Positions 16,461-26,782 are shown, counted from the stretch's first letter. The stretch: 60,903 nt of DNA from Candidatus Finniella inopinata (GCF_004210305.1 NZ_SCFB01000015.1:1-60903); one strand, 5' to 3'. Notes: generated from the letters alone by a model not told the origin. Made by a program: numbers and translations.

Positions 16461-18125
16461 ATGCGAAAGATTTTTTACGGTTTCTTGATTTTTATAGCTT
16501 TGGCTCTTGTCAGCATTCCCTTTATTGACTGGCAAAGTCTGAAACAACCCATTCTCAACCAGTTACAATCGATAACAGGATATGAAATTGATATAAAAGG
16601 CCCTGTTAAAATTCAATTTTTCCCCATACCAAAAATTGTTTTGAACGACGCTTCGTTACGGCCAACAAATAAGAAGATTGGCACCGACTCTTTGCAGCTT
16701 GTATCAGCCAGGGCCAAGGAAATTCGGTTGGGTTGGTCTTGGGCCCCTTTGTTACGAGGTAAACTAGATATTCAACATTTTGAGCTTGATACACCCGTTG
16801 TCATTTTGAAGAGCGTGAAGGCTGGGCCTAAGGCGCAGACCATACAGTCCTCGTCGCCTTCAAAAACACCCTCTAAACCTTCAACTTTTTCATTGCATCG
16901 TTTTGTTACTAAATCAGGAAAAATTGTAATTGATGCCGACACCCCCAAACAAAAGCGCATTGATAACATTGCAGCGTCAGGTTTTATCGAAGGAATAAAT
17001 GGGCCAGCCGAAGTCACGGGAAGCTTGACATATAACGATGTCAAATTAGACCTTCATATATTTGTATTGAAATCTAGCGAAACCATACCTGTTCAAGGTT
17101 CTGTTTCTTTTGGGCATAAAGGTCAAACCTATGGTCCCCTATCATTTGATGGCTTTATAGATATGCAAGATAAAAAAGTTTTGAAAAATCATATGACGAT
17201 TACTTATGAAGGGAATACATTGATTTTGGACAGTTCGACAGATTTTGAGAAAGATCAGACAGAAATCGCTATCACCAGTAAAAAGATCGATTATCAAAAT
17301 CACCACCTACTGAATCTGCAGGCGCTACTTACGATTAAAAGCGACGACCTGGTATTTAAAAAAATTGCAGGGGAGATCTTTGAGGGCAAACTGGATATCA
17401 GTGGTCATTTTCAAGCCAATAAGAAACTAACTGTACAAGGTCATCTGCATCAGTTGAATTTAACGAAAATTCCAAAGCTGCACGACTCGCCTGTTAAAAA
17501 AGGACGCCTGGAGGCGTTCACGAAACTGTCCCTGGATTTAAATAATTTTGAGAAATGGCTTGAAACATTGTCAGGCACCTTGACCATGAATATAACAGGA
17601 TGTGCCATTGAAACCATTGATATAGAGGCGCTGACGCAGCAAGTTAAGAAAATAAAAGACATTCAAAGTCTCGTCCAAAGCTTTGAAACTGGGCAACAGA
17701 AAAAGATTTTAGACATTAAGACACTGAGGGCGGACTTTAATATCAGCAATGGCATTGCAACAACCCAAAACATGCAGATGACAGCTAATATGGTTGACGT
17801 TAAGGGGCAGGGGAGTATTGATATCCCGCAAAGCCTGCTTAACTTGGCGTTGAACGTTTACGCCAAAGATTTGGGTAAAATGGTTATCCCCTTTAGGATC
17901 ACAGGGAATTGGAATGCCCCCACCTATGGAATTGACCAAGAACAGATGAGTTCTGTGATTGCAAAAAACCTGACCCAAAAAGGAGTCGATGCGGTGATGG
18001 ATCAGGTTAGAAAGAAAGCTCAAGGAGCCTTAGCCAAAGGAAAAGAGTCTGCCCAGGGCAGTTCTGATAAAGCAATCAAGCCTGAAAAAATCATTAAAGA
18101 AGTGTTATCTGGCTTGCTTCGATAA
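16461..18125 (+). CDS. AsmA-family envelope protein
   Basis: A 554-residue AsmA-like protein; family members are inner-membrane-anchored, periplasm-spanning beta proteins linked to outer-membrane lipid homeostasis. One N-terminal membrane helix (about 5-22) is followed by the typical AsmA start: FIDWQSLKQPILNQLQSITGYEIDIKG-type, then a P.P.I.L.D segment. The C-terminal AsmA_2-like part (LNFDISNG, MVDVKGQGSIDIP, IPFRITGNW) is present. The ATG at 16461 follows AAAGGAGAG and is preferred to the one at 16419. It ends in a Lys-rich helix. The divergent neighbour may also act in the envelope. Confidence 0.85.
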   Translation: MRKIFYGFLIFIALALVSIPFIDWQSLKQPILNQLQSITGYEIDIKGPVKIQFFPIPKIVLNDASLRPTNKKIGTDSLQLVSARAKEIRLGWSWAPLLRGKLDIQHFELDTPVVILKSVKAGPKAQTIQSSSPSKTPSKPSTFSLHRFVTKSGKIVIDADTPKQKRIDNIAASGFIEGINGPAEVTGSLTYNDVKLDLHIFVLKSSETIPVQGSVSFGHKGQTYGPLSFDGFIDMQDKKVLKNHMTITYEGNTLILDSSTDFEKDQTEIAITSKKIDYQNHHLLNLQALLTIKSDDLVFKKIAGEIFEGKLDISGHFQANKKLTVQGHLHQLNLTKIPKLHDSPVKKGRLEAFTKLSLDLNNFEKWLETLSGTLTMNITGCAIETIDIEALTQQVKKIKDIQSLVQSFETGQQKKILDIKTLRADFNISNGIATTQNMQMTANMVDVKGQGSIDIPQSLLNLALNVYAKDLGKMVIPFRITGNWNAPTYGIDQEQMSSVIAKNLTQKGVDAVMDQVRKKAQGALAKGKESAQGSSDKAIKPEKIIKEVLSGLLR

Positions 18126-18143
18126 ACCTTTCAGAAAGCAACA

Positions 18144-19277
18144 TCAGATGGTGCGGGCAGATGTTAATAAATCTTTGTACTGCTTGGCACTTTTTGCATT
18201 TGAATCGTTAAAACATTTAGTTAGATTTTCATGCTTCCAATCAGCGATCACCGTATCCCCTTCTGAACGTCTAAACAATTCAAATTGCAATTGTGAATAA
18301 AGAGCTAATACCCTGTTGTGCATGTATTCCTCGGGGACACTTTGATACCCACTTACCTGAGGAATCAAAAGTTTTACCATCCAGTACGGGAAGTCTTCTA
18401 AGTGCGAAACAAATCCTAAATTCCATACGCTATAAAGGTCGGCCCATTCTTTAGGAAAAGGCATGTGCAGGAGTACCGCTTGACCATCTGGTGAAAGAGA
18501 GGCGGGACCTGAACCAATCACTTTATTTTCCGGCCCGCCTGGTCGACTATTGGCTAAAACCCACCCGGCCTTAGCATTTCCATTATTACCCATAAGCCAA
18601 TCTATTAAGGTAGCTTCTAAAATATTAAGAGGAAGATAGTTTCGACAATAGTCAGGATCGACCTTACCAGTCTCGATGGCCTGAATAGCTTTCTTTAAAG
18701 GTGATTTAACGGATTGGTATTTGACCCAATACATAAAACCACCCGTATTAAAAATATTAATTGAAGCGGATGCCTTGCCCCAAACCTGCATGGTGGCTTT
18801 TAAAACAGTTACATCATCACGCATAGATTTTGTTAAAGCATTCAAGGTCATAGCATAAGCAATAAGCTCAGGGAAAACTTTTGGTCCATCCCTTTTCACT
18901 TTATCATAAAATTCAGTTAGATCAGCCTTATTTGCCTCTAACATGAACTGATGTAAGTAAGGATTTTTTTCAGCATTCGTTGCCATCAAGTCAACCATAT
19001 TGTTAAAGTCTGCTGTGCTAATGCCCCGCGGCAAAAGTTCATCACCAATTGCCTCTAACTGGGGTGCTGCCCACTTCCCATCAAAGTTCAAAAGCTTCAG
19101 TTGTATGAAATGATCTTTAACTAGATTGTAGGCAGCTTGATCATTTAGGCTATCCAAGTTCTGTTTGATGGTCCAGGCAACATAACTTTCGGGACTAGCT
19201 TCTTCTTGAATGGCCTTTAAATCAGCGGACCATATGAAAGTAATAACGAATAAAAATAGGTAAGTTATGCTTTTCAC
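18144..19277 (-). CDS. Secreted protein of unknown function with CtrA-like box
   Basis: A 377-residue protein with a signal peptide (YLFLFVITFIWS, likely cut near LKA). The rest is mostly helical and Trp/Tyr-containing. I recognise no family. The GTG start at 19277 follows AGAGG at good spacing. A TTAA-N7-TTAA box lies at 19331-19345, 53 bases upstream, the same spacing as in the glycosyltransferase array, so it may belong to the same regulon. It faces the AsmA-like gene tail to tail with 18 bases between. Confidence 0.65.
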   Translation of the reverse strand: MKSITYLFLFVITFIWSADLKAIQEEASPESYVAWTIKQNLDSLNDQAAYNLVKDHFIQLKLLNFDGKWAAPQLEAIGDELLPRGISTADFNNMVDLMATNAEKNPYLHQFMLEANKADLTEFYDKVKRDGPKVFPELIAYAMTLNALTKSMRDDVTVLKATMQVWGKASASINIFNTGGFMYWVKYQSVKSPLKKAIQAIETGKVDPDYCRNYLPLNILEATLIDWLMGNNGNAKAGWVLANSRPGGPENKVIGSGPASLSPDGQAVLLHMPFPKEWADLYSVWNLGFVSHLEDFPYWMVKLLIPQVSGYQSVPEEYMHNRVLALYSQLQFELFRRSEGDTVIADWKHENLTKCFNDSNAKSAKQYKDLLTSARTI

Positions 19278-19330
19278 TTTTAATACCTCTCAAAAAATGA
19301 AGTGGTAAAAAGTGAAATAATCAAGAAAGG

Positions 19331-19345
19331 TTAATAAATGGTTAA
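19331..19345 (-). promoter_or_regulatory. CtrA-like box before the secreted protein
   Basis: Read on the minus strand it is TTAACCATTTATTAA: TTAA-N7-TTAA including TTAACCAT, the classical CtrA half-site form. It lies 53 bases upstream of the GTG at 19277. Confidence 0.6.
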
Positions 19346-19350
19346 TCTAC

Positions 19351-20781
19351 TCAAACTTTTATCGACTCTAACGCTTGAAGTGCACGTTGACGGGCTTTTT
19401 CGTGATTCACAACAGGAAAAGGGTATGTCTGCCCTAGCTTAATACCCGCCTGTTTTAGGGTATTTTGATCAGCTTCCCAAGGTTTATGGAGAAATTCATT
19501 TCCAAGATTTTTTAATTCAGGAACCCACTGCCTGACATAGACACCCTGAAGATCAAACTTTTCGCCCTGAATAATAGGATTAAAGATTCGAAAATAGGGT
19601 GATGCATCAGCGCCTGATCCGGCAACCCACTGCCATCCACTAGCGTTACTGGCAAGGTCAGCATCCACCAAAGTATCCCAAAACCATTCCTCGCCCCTTT
19701 GCCAGGGTTGCAGCAGGTGTTTAATAAGAAAAGATGCCGTAATCATGCGTACTCGGTTGTGCATCCACCCCGTTTGGTAAAGTTGGCGCATGCCCGCATC
19801 CACAATTGGATAACCAGTTTGTCCCTGCTGCCACGCCTTTAAAAGGGTCTCGTCCTGATCCCATGGAAAATTTCTAAAATTTTCCCGCCAGGCAACAGTG
19901 GGCAAATCAGGAAAATAATACAGTAAATAGTATGAAAATTCACGCCAACCGATCTCTCGTAAAAAATGCTCTACATCATTTTCAAGTTCAGGTTTCATCA
20001 GGCGTTGATTTTGAAGGGTCCACCAAATTCTTCGCAAGCTAATTTCCCCAAATCGAAGGTGGGGGGACAATGAAGACGTGGATGGTTGGCCTGGGTAATC
20101 GCGCCCGGTTTTATAGTTTGGCAATCCCTGGTCTATGAAGGATTTCAGCCTATGTTCGGCCCCTTGTTCCCCAGGTTGCCAACAATGACGAAGTCCGCCA
20201 GCCCAATCAGGATGAGTTGGTAACAGCTGCCAATCATCCAAGAATTCTGATTGGATTGCAGAGGGTTGATAGAAGTTCAGAGTCGTGGGCCCTGGATTTG
20301 GTTCCTCAATCTGCGTATGTTTCAAGCAATGTTTCCAAAAGGGTGTGAAAACCTTGAAAGGTTCGCCCTGATTATTTTTAATGGTGTGAGGCTCAAACAG
20401 AATGGACCCCTTAAACGACTGACAAATCAGGCCTTGGTCTTTTAGCTGAGCTTTCATGGTTGTATCTTGGTCAATACTGGTTTGGTCATACCGTCGATTC
20501 CAAAAAACATGGGTAATGGGCAGATCTTGAACAAGCTGACCCAAGACGTTGACGGCATTACCTTTTTTCAAAATCAGCTTGCCTCCAAGCTTTTGCAGAT
20601 TTTGGTCAAGGTTTTTTAAACTGTTGTGTAACCACCACCGGGACGCTCCACCCAAAGGACGCGGATTTTCAGGGTCATATATATACAGGGGAATGATAGG
20701 CAAACCCATTGCCACCGCCTGCAATAAAGCAGGGTGATCATCCAATCGTAAGTCGCATCGAAACCAAACCAAAACAGCCAT
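19351..20781 (-). CDS. phrB: Deoxyribodipyrimidine photolyase
   Basis: A blue-light DNA repair enzyme that splits cyclobutane pyrimidine dimers. Its 476 residues are typical of class I photolyases. It has an N-terminal antenna domain (VLVWFRCDLRLDDHPAL) and a C-terminal FAD domain with TGRDYPG, WREFSYYLLY, MRQLYQTGWMHNRVRM, the DADLASNASGWQW segment and the SPYFRIFNP stretch. All look intact. A light-repair enzyme in a supposed intracellular bacterium implies some exposed life stage or transparent hosts; that is inference. Confidence 0.95.
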   Translation of the reverse strand: MAVLVWFRCDLRLDDHPALLQAVAMGLPIIPLYIYDPENPRPLGGASRWWLHNSLKNLDQNLQKLGGKLILKKGNAVNVLGQLVQDLPITHVFWNRRYDQTSIDQDTTMKAQLKDQGLICQSFKGSILFEPHTIKNNQGEPFKVFTPFWKHCLKHTQIEEPNPGPTTLNFYQPSAIQSEFLDDWQLLPTHPDWAGGLRHCWQPGEQGAEHRLKSFIDQGLPNYKTGRDYPGQPSTSSLSPHLRFGEISLRRIWWTLQNQRLMKPELENDVEHFLREIGWREFSYYLLYYFPDLPTVAWRENFRNFPWDQDETLLKAWQQGQTGYPIVDAGMRQLYQTGWMHNRVRMITASFLIKHLLQPWQRGEEWFWDTLVDADLASNASGWQWVAGSGADASPYFRIFNPIIQGEKFDLQGVYVRQWVPELKNLGNEFLHKPWEADQNTLKQAGIKLGQTYPFPVVNHEKARQRALQALESIKV

Positions 20782-20811
20782 GACTCAATCTAACAACAAA
20801 GCAGTTAAGAA

Positions 20812-21294
20812 TCAAATCTTGTATTTTAAACCAACTTTTACCGTGTAAAGATCAGGTTTTAAGCGCAAACCTGCAGAAGGTCGTTTTTGAGGAACCTCTT
20901 GGGCTATGTTGTTTTTGTACTTACTGATGCCAATTTCTGCTCCTAAAGAAAATTTTTGTCCTACAGGCACGTTCATTCCCATTTCCAAAATCTGGGCACC
21001 TTGAGGTTTTTTTGCAATTTGAGGTGCAAGGGGGACAACCAAAGATTCTTTGGGAGAGTGTTGGGAGACATCTGGTTTAAAGGGTCCAGCAGATTCCACA
21101 AAAACCTTCACAGCTTGAAAAGAACTGGCAATATAATTGCCAACCTCAAACAGCTTACTGAAATAGGAATTTGACTGCCGGGTATCATTTTGAGTTTTCT
21201 GCATCATGGAGTTGTTAGCAGGCTCGGCTGCAGTTTCTGGCGGGCATGAAGCCATCAGAGCAATCAAGGTCAACAAAGCCGTCAGTTTTGCCAT
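20812..21294 (-). CDS. Small exported protein, possible lipoprotein
   Basis: A 160-residue protein with a signal sequence and a Cys in LMASC that could be an imperfect lipobox. The middle is Ser/Pro-rich and disordered-looking. The C-terminus has alternating strands (FSLGAEIGISKY, AGLRLKPDLYTVKVGLKYKI) like the last strands of an outer-membrane barrel. The family is not recognised. It lies about 30 bases downstream of the photolyase start on the same strand and so could be its upstream operon partner. Confidence 0.55.
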   Translation of the reverse strand: MAKLTALLTLIALMASCPPETAAEPANNSMMQKTQNDTRQSNSYFSKLFEVGNYIASSFQAVKVFVESAGPFKPDVSQHSPKESLVVPLAPQIAKKPQGAQILEMGMNVPVGQKFSLGAEIGISKYKNNIAQEVPQKRPSAGLRLKPDLYTVKVGLKYKI

Positions 21295-21511
21295 GATGTG
21301 AAGCCAAATTTAAGTTTCTGCTAGGACAATTGTAGGACATATATAAAAATTATCAAATATTTTTTATATCTGGCTGCTGTTTAACAAAACCAAGGGGCCG
21401 TCAACAAAACAGTTGCTAATCAGATCATTTTCATGTAAAAAATATTATGTTTTTTTGCCGTTTTTAGTAAAAAACTGTGTGTAGATTCTTATATTAAAGT
21501 CAGGTTCTAAA

Positions 21512-21706
21512 ATGGCCGTTCCAAAGAAAAAAACTTCGAAATCACGTCGTAACATGCGTCGTTCTCATGATCATTTAGCATCCATTGGTACCGCAGAGTG
21601 TTCAAACTGTGGGCTTCCAAAGCTTCCTCACCATATCTGTCAGTCTTGCGGTCATTATAATGGCCGTCAGGTGTTGAAGACAAAAAAAGAAGCTCCTACT
21701 GATTGA
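21512..21706 (+). CDS. rpmF: 50S ribosomal protein L32
   Basis: A 64-residue L32. It begins [13 protein letters not shown], followed by the [19 protein letters not shown] zinc-ribbon stretch with four Cys. It is the first gene of an rpmF-plsX-fabH cluster, with plsX starting 5 bases after its stop. Coupling of a ribosomal protein to lipid synthesis genes is conserved in many bacteria. Confidence 0.97.
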   Translation: MAVPKKKTSKSRRNMRRSHDHLASIGTAECSNCGLPKLPHHICQSCGHYNGRQVLKTKKEAPTD

Positions 21707-21711
21707 CATAA

Positions 21712-22749
21712 ATGACAACTATTCTAGCCCTTGATGCTATGGGGGGGGATGTTGGGCCAAAGGTGGTTGTAGAGGGTGCAGCAATAGCTCTCTCTCAATC
21801 GCAGGGTCCTCTTTCTTTTTTGTTGTTTGGTGATGGGCCTCTAATTGAGGCGCAGCTTGATAAGTTCCCTGGTTTGCGCAAATACTCGACCATTGTACAT
21901 ACAGATGTTTTGATTACCAATGATACAAAGCCATCTACTGCTGTTCGCATGGGGCGTAAGTCAAACTTAGGCATGGCAGTTGATGCCGTTGCCAAAGGAC
22001 AAGCTCATGCTGTCGTATCAGCGGGCAACACAGGTGCCTACATGGCACTGTCGAAAATTTTATTAAAGACATTAAAGGGCATTGACCGACCCGCCATCCC
22101 AGCCGTTCTGCCCACGATAAAGGGGAAGACAGTTGTTCTTGACCTGGGCGCCAATATTGACTGCAGTGCCGAGAGTTTGGTTCAATTTGCTTTAATGGGC
22201 GAAGCATTTTCAAGAGAAATTCTAAAGCTTGCTCACCCCACAGTTGGGCTTTTAAACATAGGTTCAGAAGATTTAAAAGGAAATGCAACGGTTCAAAAGG
22301 CCGCGCAGCTTTTAAAAGATATCGAAGATTTTAATTTTTCCGGTTTTGTAGAGGGAAATGACATTACGGCCGGCACAACGGATGTTGTTGTCACTGATGG
22401 TTTCTCTGGCAATGTCGCTTTGAAATCCATTGAAGGGGCTGCCCATCTTATTAAACACCTTTTAGAACAAGCCTTGTCTTCGTCATGGCTTGGAAAATTG
22501 GGGTACCTTATTGCCAGGTCTTCCTTTAAACAATTTAAAGGCCGCATTGACCCGCGCCTTTATAATGGGGCAGTCTTCCTCGGACTCAGGCATATTGCGG
22601 TCAAAAGTCATGGTGGAACCGACACTATTGGTTTTGCAAACGCGATTGGTGTTGCGATTCAGATGGTACAAAGTAATCTTGTTGACAAAATTGAGCAGCG
22701 CCTTAACTTAGGGGCAAGTTTACAATCTGTTGGCCCCGAGAATGCTTAA
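21712..22749 (+). CDS. plsX: Phosphate acyltransferase PlsX
   Basis: Makes acyl-phosphate from acyl-ACP for phospholipid synthesis, acting at the membrane surface. It has 345 residues. Seen: ILALDAMGGDVGP at the N-terminus, VSAGNTGAYMA, VLDLGANIDC and a C-terminal SHGGTDTIGFANAI stretch, all conserved in the family. It overlaps the fabH start by 8 bases, which indicates translational coupling. Confidence 0.96.
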   Translation: MTTILALDAMGGDVGPKVVVEGAAIALSQSQGPLSFLLFGDGPLIEAQLDKFPGLRKYSTIVHTDVLITNDTKPSTAVRMGRKSNLGMAVDAVAKGQAHAVVSAGNTGAYMALSKILLKTLKGIDRPAIPAVLPTIKGKTVVLDLGANIDCSAESLVQFALMGEAFSREILKLAHPTVGLLNIGSEDLKGNATVQKAAQLLKDIEDFNFSGFVEGNDITAGTTDVVVTDGFSGNVALKSIEGAAHLIKHLLEQALSSSWLGKLGYLIARSSFKQFKGRIDPRLYNGAVFLGLRHIAVKSHGGTDTIGFANAIGVAIQMVQSNLVDKIEQRLNLGASLQSVGPENA

Positions 22750-23710
22750 TATCTCTACAATTATCGGCACCGGATCTTGCTTGCCAAAGCGAATTGTGAC
22801 CAATCATGAGTTGGCGGCGCGCCTTGATACGACTGATGAATGGATTCGGGAACGGTCTGGAATTTCACAGCGCCATATTGCAGCTGACGATGAGAAAACC
22901 TCTGATCTGGCCACCCAGGCGGCGCGTCAAGCTTTGGAGCGGGCCGGCTTAACAGGTGATCAACTTGATTGCATTGTTGTTGCCACCACCACCCCTGATA
23001 ATTCTTTTCCCGCCACAGCGACCCGTGTTCAAGCAAACCTTGGCGCCACTAAGGCCTTTGCGTTTGATGTCCAGGCAGTGTGTTCGGGGTTTGTTTATGC
23101 CTTGACTGTGGCTGATAATTTCATCCGATTGGGACAGGTAAAAAATGCTTTGGTGATTGGGGCTGAAACCATGTCACGGCTTTTGGACTGGCAAGACCGC
23201 GGAACTTGTTTTCTTTTTGGTGATGGGGCCGGAGCTGTCGTACTGCAAGCTCAACCTGATTCAGGTGACAAACAAGGGATTTTGTCGACTCATTTGTTTT
23301 CAGATGGGCGTCATTATGATTGGCTATACACCGATCATTCTTTTGGTGGCCCTCAAACCCGAGGGACCATTCACATGCAGGGGCGTGAAATTTTTAAAAG
23401 TGCCGTTGATAAAATTGGCCAGGCTGTGGAAAAAGCCTTGGATCATAACAACCTGAAGGCATCTGATATCGATTGGTTTGTCCCCCACCAAGCCAATGTC
23501 CGCATCATCAAGGGTGTTTGTGAACGATTTTCTATCCCGCAAGAAAAGATGGTTGTGACCATTGCAGAACACGCAAATACATCCGCGGCTTCTATACCAC
23601 TAGCCCTTGAAAAGGCTGTCAGTGATGGTCGCATCCAAAAGGGCCACCTTGTGCTGATTGAAGCCATGGGCGGTGGGCTAACCTGGGGCTCCGCTTTAAT
23701 ACGGTGGTGA
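22742..23710 (+). CDS. fabH: Beta-ketoacyl-ACP synthase III
   Basis: Starts fatty-acid synthesis by condensing acetyl-CoA with malonyl-ACP. From the ATG at 22742 it has 322 residues. The catalytic triad is visible: Cys in QAVCSGF (about residue 114), His in WFVPHQANVRI and Asn in EHANTSAASIP. The TTG at 22730 would add four residues and is less likely. The start overlaps the plsX stop (ATGCTTAA). Confidence 0.96.
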   Translation: MLNISTIIGTGSCLPKRIVTNHELAARLDTTDEWIRERSGISQRHIAADDEKTSDLATQAARQALERAGLTGDQLDCIVVATTTPDNSFPATATRVQANLGATKAFAFDVQAVCSGFVYALTVADNFIRLGQVKNALVIGAETMSRLLDWQDRGTCFLFGDGAGAVVLQAQPDSGDKQGILSTHLFSDGRHYDWLYTDHSFGGPQTRGTIHMQGREIFKSAVDKIGQAVEKALDHNNLKASDIDWFVPHQANVRIIKGVCERFSIPQEKMVVTIAEHANTSAASIPLALEKAVSDGRIQKGHLVLIEAMGGGLTWGSALIRW

Positions 23711-23767
23711 TTGTGTTCACAGTATCTAAAAACACTCTTTCTAAATCTCATAAGGATAAATTCTAAG

Positions 23768-25255
23768 ATGGACAGAATGGTTGAAAATGAAAATTTGGTT
23801 CAAGGGCGAACCGGTCAATGGGAAGTTATTATAGGGTTAGAAATACATGCCCAAATTGCCGCAAAGGCAAAACTCTTTAGCGGTAGCTCGACCGACTTTG
23901 GATCTGACCCCAACACTCAAGTCAGTTTTCTAGACGCTGGCATGCCAGGCATGCTGCCCATTATCAATAAAGTCTGTGTTGATCAGGCCATTAAAACGGG
24001 CTTAGGTTTTCACGGGCATATCAATGAAATTTCGGTTTTTGACCGTAAGAACTATTTTTATGCTGATTTGCCGACGGGATATCAAATTTCGCAGTTTCAT
24101 TATCCCATCGTTACAGGGGGCTATATTGACATTGAGCTTGAGGGAAAGCCGAGTAAACGTATTGCGATAACCCGTTTGCATTTGGAACAAGACGCCGGCA
24201 AAAGCATTCATGACCTGCATCCTGATTTTTCCTACATCGATTTGAACCGGGCGGGTATGGCCCTGATGGAAATAGTGTCAGAGCCCGAAATGCGTTCCCC
24301 AGCCCAGGCAATGGCATATGTGAAAAAGCTGCGCTCCTTAGTGCGCTATTTGGGAACATGCGATGGTAACATGGAGCAGGGGAGCATGCGCGTTGATGCC
24401 AATATTTCCCTTTGCCGCCCTGGTGAGCCTTTTGGAACCCGTGCTGAGATCAAAAACGTGAATTCAATTCGCTTTTTGGGACAAGCCCTTGATTATGAAA
24501 TTTATCGACAATTGGAAATTTTGGAAGAGGGTGGGGCGGTTGTTCAAGAAACACGCTTATTTGACCCAGTCAAGGGCGAAACACGATCCATGCGGGGCAA
24601 AGAAAATGCCCATGATTATCGTTATTTCCCCGATCCTGATTTAAAACCGCTGGTCGTGACGCAAGAACGCATTGAAGCCATACGTGCCACCATGACAGAG
24701 CTTCCTGATGATAAAAGGAATCGATTTCAAATTGACTATGGCCTGAGTGACTATGACGCCAATGTTTTGGTGGCAGAGAAAGAGATCGCCGATTATTACG
24801 AGACGGTTGTTAAGGCGGCAAAAAGTCAAGACACGAAGCAAGCTGCCAAATTGATTGCCAACTGGTTAATTGGCGAGGTTTTCGGCGCTATGAATCGCGA
24901 ATCGCTGTCGATCCATCAACTTCCTTTCCCATCAAGTCATTTGGCTGAATTGGTGGATTTGATTATGGATGGAACAATTTCTGGAAAGATCGCCAAAGAT
25001 GTTTTTGTAAAAATGTGGACAACTGCTAAGTCCCCGGCTGACCTGGTTGCTGACTTGGGATTACAACAAATATCAGATACGTCTGTAATTGAAGCAGCGA
25101 TTGATCAGGTGTTGAAAGATAACGCTGACAAAGTTGATGACTATAAATCTGGAAAAGTCCAGCTGTTTGGTTTTTTTATAGGGTTGATCATGAAGGCTTT
25201 AAAGGGAAAGGCCAACCCCGGATTGGTCAATGATATTTTGAAAAGCAAATTGTGA
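23768..25255 (+). CDS. gatB: Aspartyl/glutamyl-tRNA amidotransferase subunit B
   Basis: Part of GatCAB, which amidates Glu-tRNA(Gln) and/or Asp-tRNA(Asn). It has 495 residues from the ATG at 23768. Seen: [24 protein letters not shown], the [13 protein letters not shown]-type kinase stretch, the [10 protein letters not shown] motif, [11 protein letters not shown], and the C-terminal GatB/YqeY-like tail domain. gatA and gatC are not in the window. In many alphaproteobacteria ihfA and merR genes follow fabH; here gatB does. An AAGG-containing sequence lies a little far upstream of the chosen start, and the ATG at 23777 is an alternative. Confidence 0.95.
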   Translation: MDRMVENENLVQGRTGQWEVIIGLEIHAQIAAKAKLFSGSSTDFGSDPNTQVSFLDAGMPGMLPIINKVCVDQAIKTGLGFHGHINEISVFDRKNYFYADLPTGYQISQFHYPIVTGGYIDIELEGKPSKRIAITRLHLEQDAGKSIHDLHPDFSYIDLNRAGMALMEIVSEPEMRSPAQAMAYVKKLRSLVRYLGTCDGNMEQGSMRVDANISLCRPGEPFGTRAEIKNVNSIRFLGQALDYEIYRQLEILEEGGAVVQETRLFDPVKGETRSMRGKENAHDYRYFPDPDLKPLVVTQERIEAIRATMTELPDDKRNRFQIDYGLSDYDANVLVAEKEIADYYETVVKAAKSQDTKQAAKLIANWLIGEVFGAMNRESLSIHQLPFPSSHLAELVDLIMDGTISGKIAKDVFVKMWTTAKSPADLVADLGLQQISDTSVIEAAIDQVLKDNADKVDDYKSGKVQLFGFFIGLIMKALKGKANPGLVNDILKSKL

Positions 25256-25369
25256 TAAAACAATCACATGAAAAATTTTAACAAAATATAACGTAGATTG
25301 TGGGGTTGATTTGAAGGCGTGAATGAGGCACTTTCATCTTAAAATATCATGATGGAGTTCTGTCTTAAA

Positions 25370-26650
25370 ATGACAAAAAAATTTAAAACGCTATCAACAA
25401 CTTTGCTTCTCTCAGGTGTGTTTTTGACTTCCGTTCAGGCGGACCCTGCTCCTGCGTCGGGGGCACAGGCACCTACCTTTAAAATAAATGGTTATACAAT
25501 CGTCACGGCAGCCATGGCCAACCAACAACGAACCGATAATGGTAAGGGTGGAAGCGATCCTTTCATGGCGGTTGGTCCGTCAGACTTGTACTTTACGATT
25601 GTGGGGAAATCCAGTAATAGCTTGGAGTATAAGTATCGAATTAACTTCGAAACCTATTCCGGGTCCAGCTCTTATGTGGCCCGAAATTATATAGAATTTA
25701 ATGGTAACTTCGGAACCATTCAAGCCGGTAACTTAAAGGGTCCTGAAGATGCTATGCCTGAAAGTGGTATGAATTTAGTTGGGGGCGCTGGCGGTATTGA
25801 TGGAACCTTGGGTTCTGTTTACAACAACTCTGCCGGTGTTATTGATGGGGTTTACTTTGCTGGATACACCAATAAGACAACAAAGTTTGTCTTTTACAGC
25901 CCGACGGTTATGGGTTTCCAACTTGGATTTGCCTATACACCGAATACGTCGCACATGGGTAAGGAAGGACGAAACAATGCGGCTAATAGCATAGCCCCAG
26001 GTGTGGGAACGTCTTCGGCCATCTATCCAGACAAGGCTAACAGCCCCTATGGAACACGAAATATCGTTTTGGGTTTAAGTTATACTGGGTCAGCGGATCT
26101 TTGGTCATGGGATATGGCCGTAGTTGGTGTGACGGAACAAAGCCATTTGGTCTATACAGGCTCACAAGGTCAGATTCCTGTTAACAACGCGCGGTCTTAT
26201 CAATTAACAGCCGCAGTCGGCTATGACAAGTGGAGAGTTGCTGCCGGTTGGATTGATAATGGTAAATCTAGAATCGTCAAAAATAACAACTCAAAAACGG
26301 GTCCTGGCGCATATCTTGCTGATACATACCTAGGAAATGCAGGTAAGGCTTGGAACGCGGGTGCTAGCTATACAGTTGGTGCATACCAATTCGCAGCTGC
26401 CTATCACAGGACGGACCGCAAAACAGACGCCACCAATAGCGCCACAAGCGATATTCTTGTAACGACTGTTGATTTGAGCGCCTTACAGGGGTTGAAGTTT
26501 TTTGGTGAAGTTGACTTCGTCAAAACACGCACCAATAATAATGCCGTTACCGTTCAACAGAATTACCTTAACACTGCAAAGAAGGACCAGAAGGCTGTTG
26601 GCAATAACTCAGCAACCGTCTTTTTGGTTGGAAGTAAAGTTAGTTTTTAA
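25370..26650 (+). CDS. Outer-membrane porin
   Basis: A 426-residue porin with a clear signal peptide (MTKKFKTLSTTLLLSGVF..., cut near VQA-DP). The mature part is a chain of alternating beta strands rich in Gly, Tyr and Asn, and it ends in KVSF with the terminal Phe needed for outer-membrane insertion. It resembles alphaproteobacterial general porins of the Gram-negative porin group. The ATG at 25370 is preferred because it gives the ideal signal peptide; ATGs at 25349 and 25352 are also in frame. A strong terminator follows. Substrate selectivity cannot be read. Confidence 0.88.
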   Translation: MTKKFKTLSTTLLLSGVFLTSVQADPAPASGAQAPTFKINGYTIVTAAMANQQRTDNGKGGSDPFMAVGPSDLYFTIVGKSSNSLEYKYRINFETYSGSSSYVARNYIEFNGNFGTIQAGNLKGPEDAMPESGMNLVGGAGGIDGTLGSVYNNSAGVIDGVYFAGYTNKTTKFVFYSPTVMGFQLGFAYTPNTSHMGKEGRNNAANSIAPGVGTSSAIYPDKANSPYGTRNIVLGLSYTGSADLWSWDMAVVGVTEQSHLVYTGSQGQIPVNNARSYQLTAAVGYDKWRVAAGWIDNGKSRIVKNNNSKTGPGAYLADTYLGNAGKAWNAGASYTVGAYQFAAAYHRTDRKTDATNSATSDILVTTVDLSALQGLKFFGEVDFVKTRTNNNAVTVQQNYLNTAKKDQKAVGNNSATVFLVGSKVSF

Positions 26651-26675
26651 CAAAACTTCTCTAAAATTAAATATT

Positions 26676-26708
26676 AAAAGCAGGCGATTTAATCGGCCTG
26701 CTTTTTTG
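26676..26708 (+). terminator. Rho-independent terminator after porin gene
   Basis: AAAAGCAGGC and GCCTGCTTTT form a perfect 10-bp stem with a 10-base loop, ending in a T-run. It closes the porin transcript. Confidence 0.9.
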
Positions 26709-26782
26709 TTATTTATTGCTGTTTAAAGCCGTGCGGTGTATAAAAAGAGGCAACTTCACTTTGTGAATAAAGAGAGATAATC

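Noticed and set aside
25275-25295. CtrA-like site before the porin gene
   Set aside because: Only one TTAA half-site is intact; the second reads TAAC.
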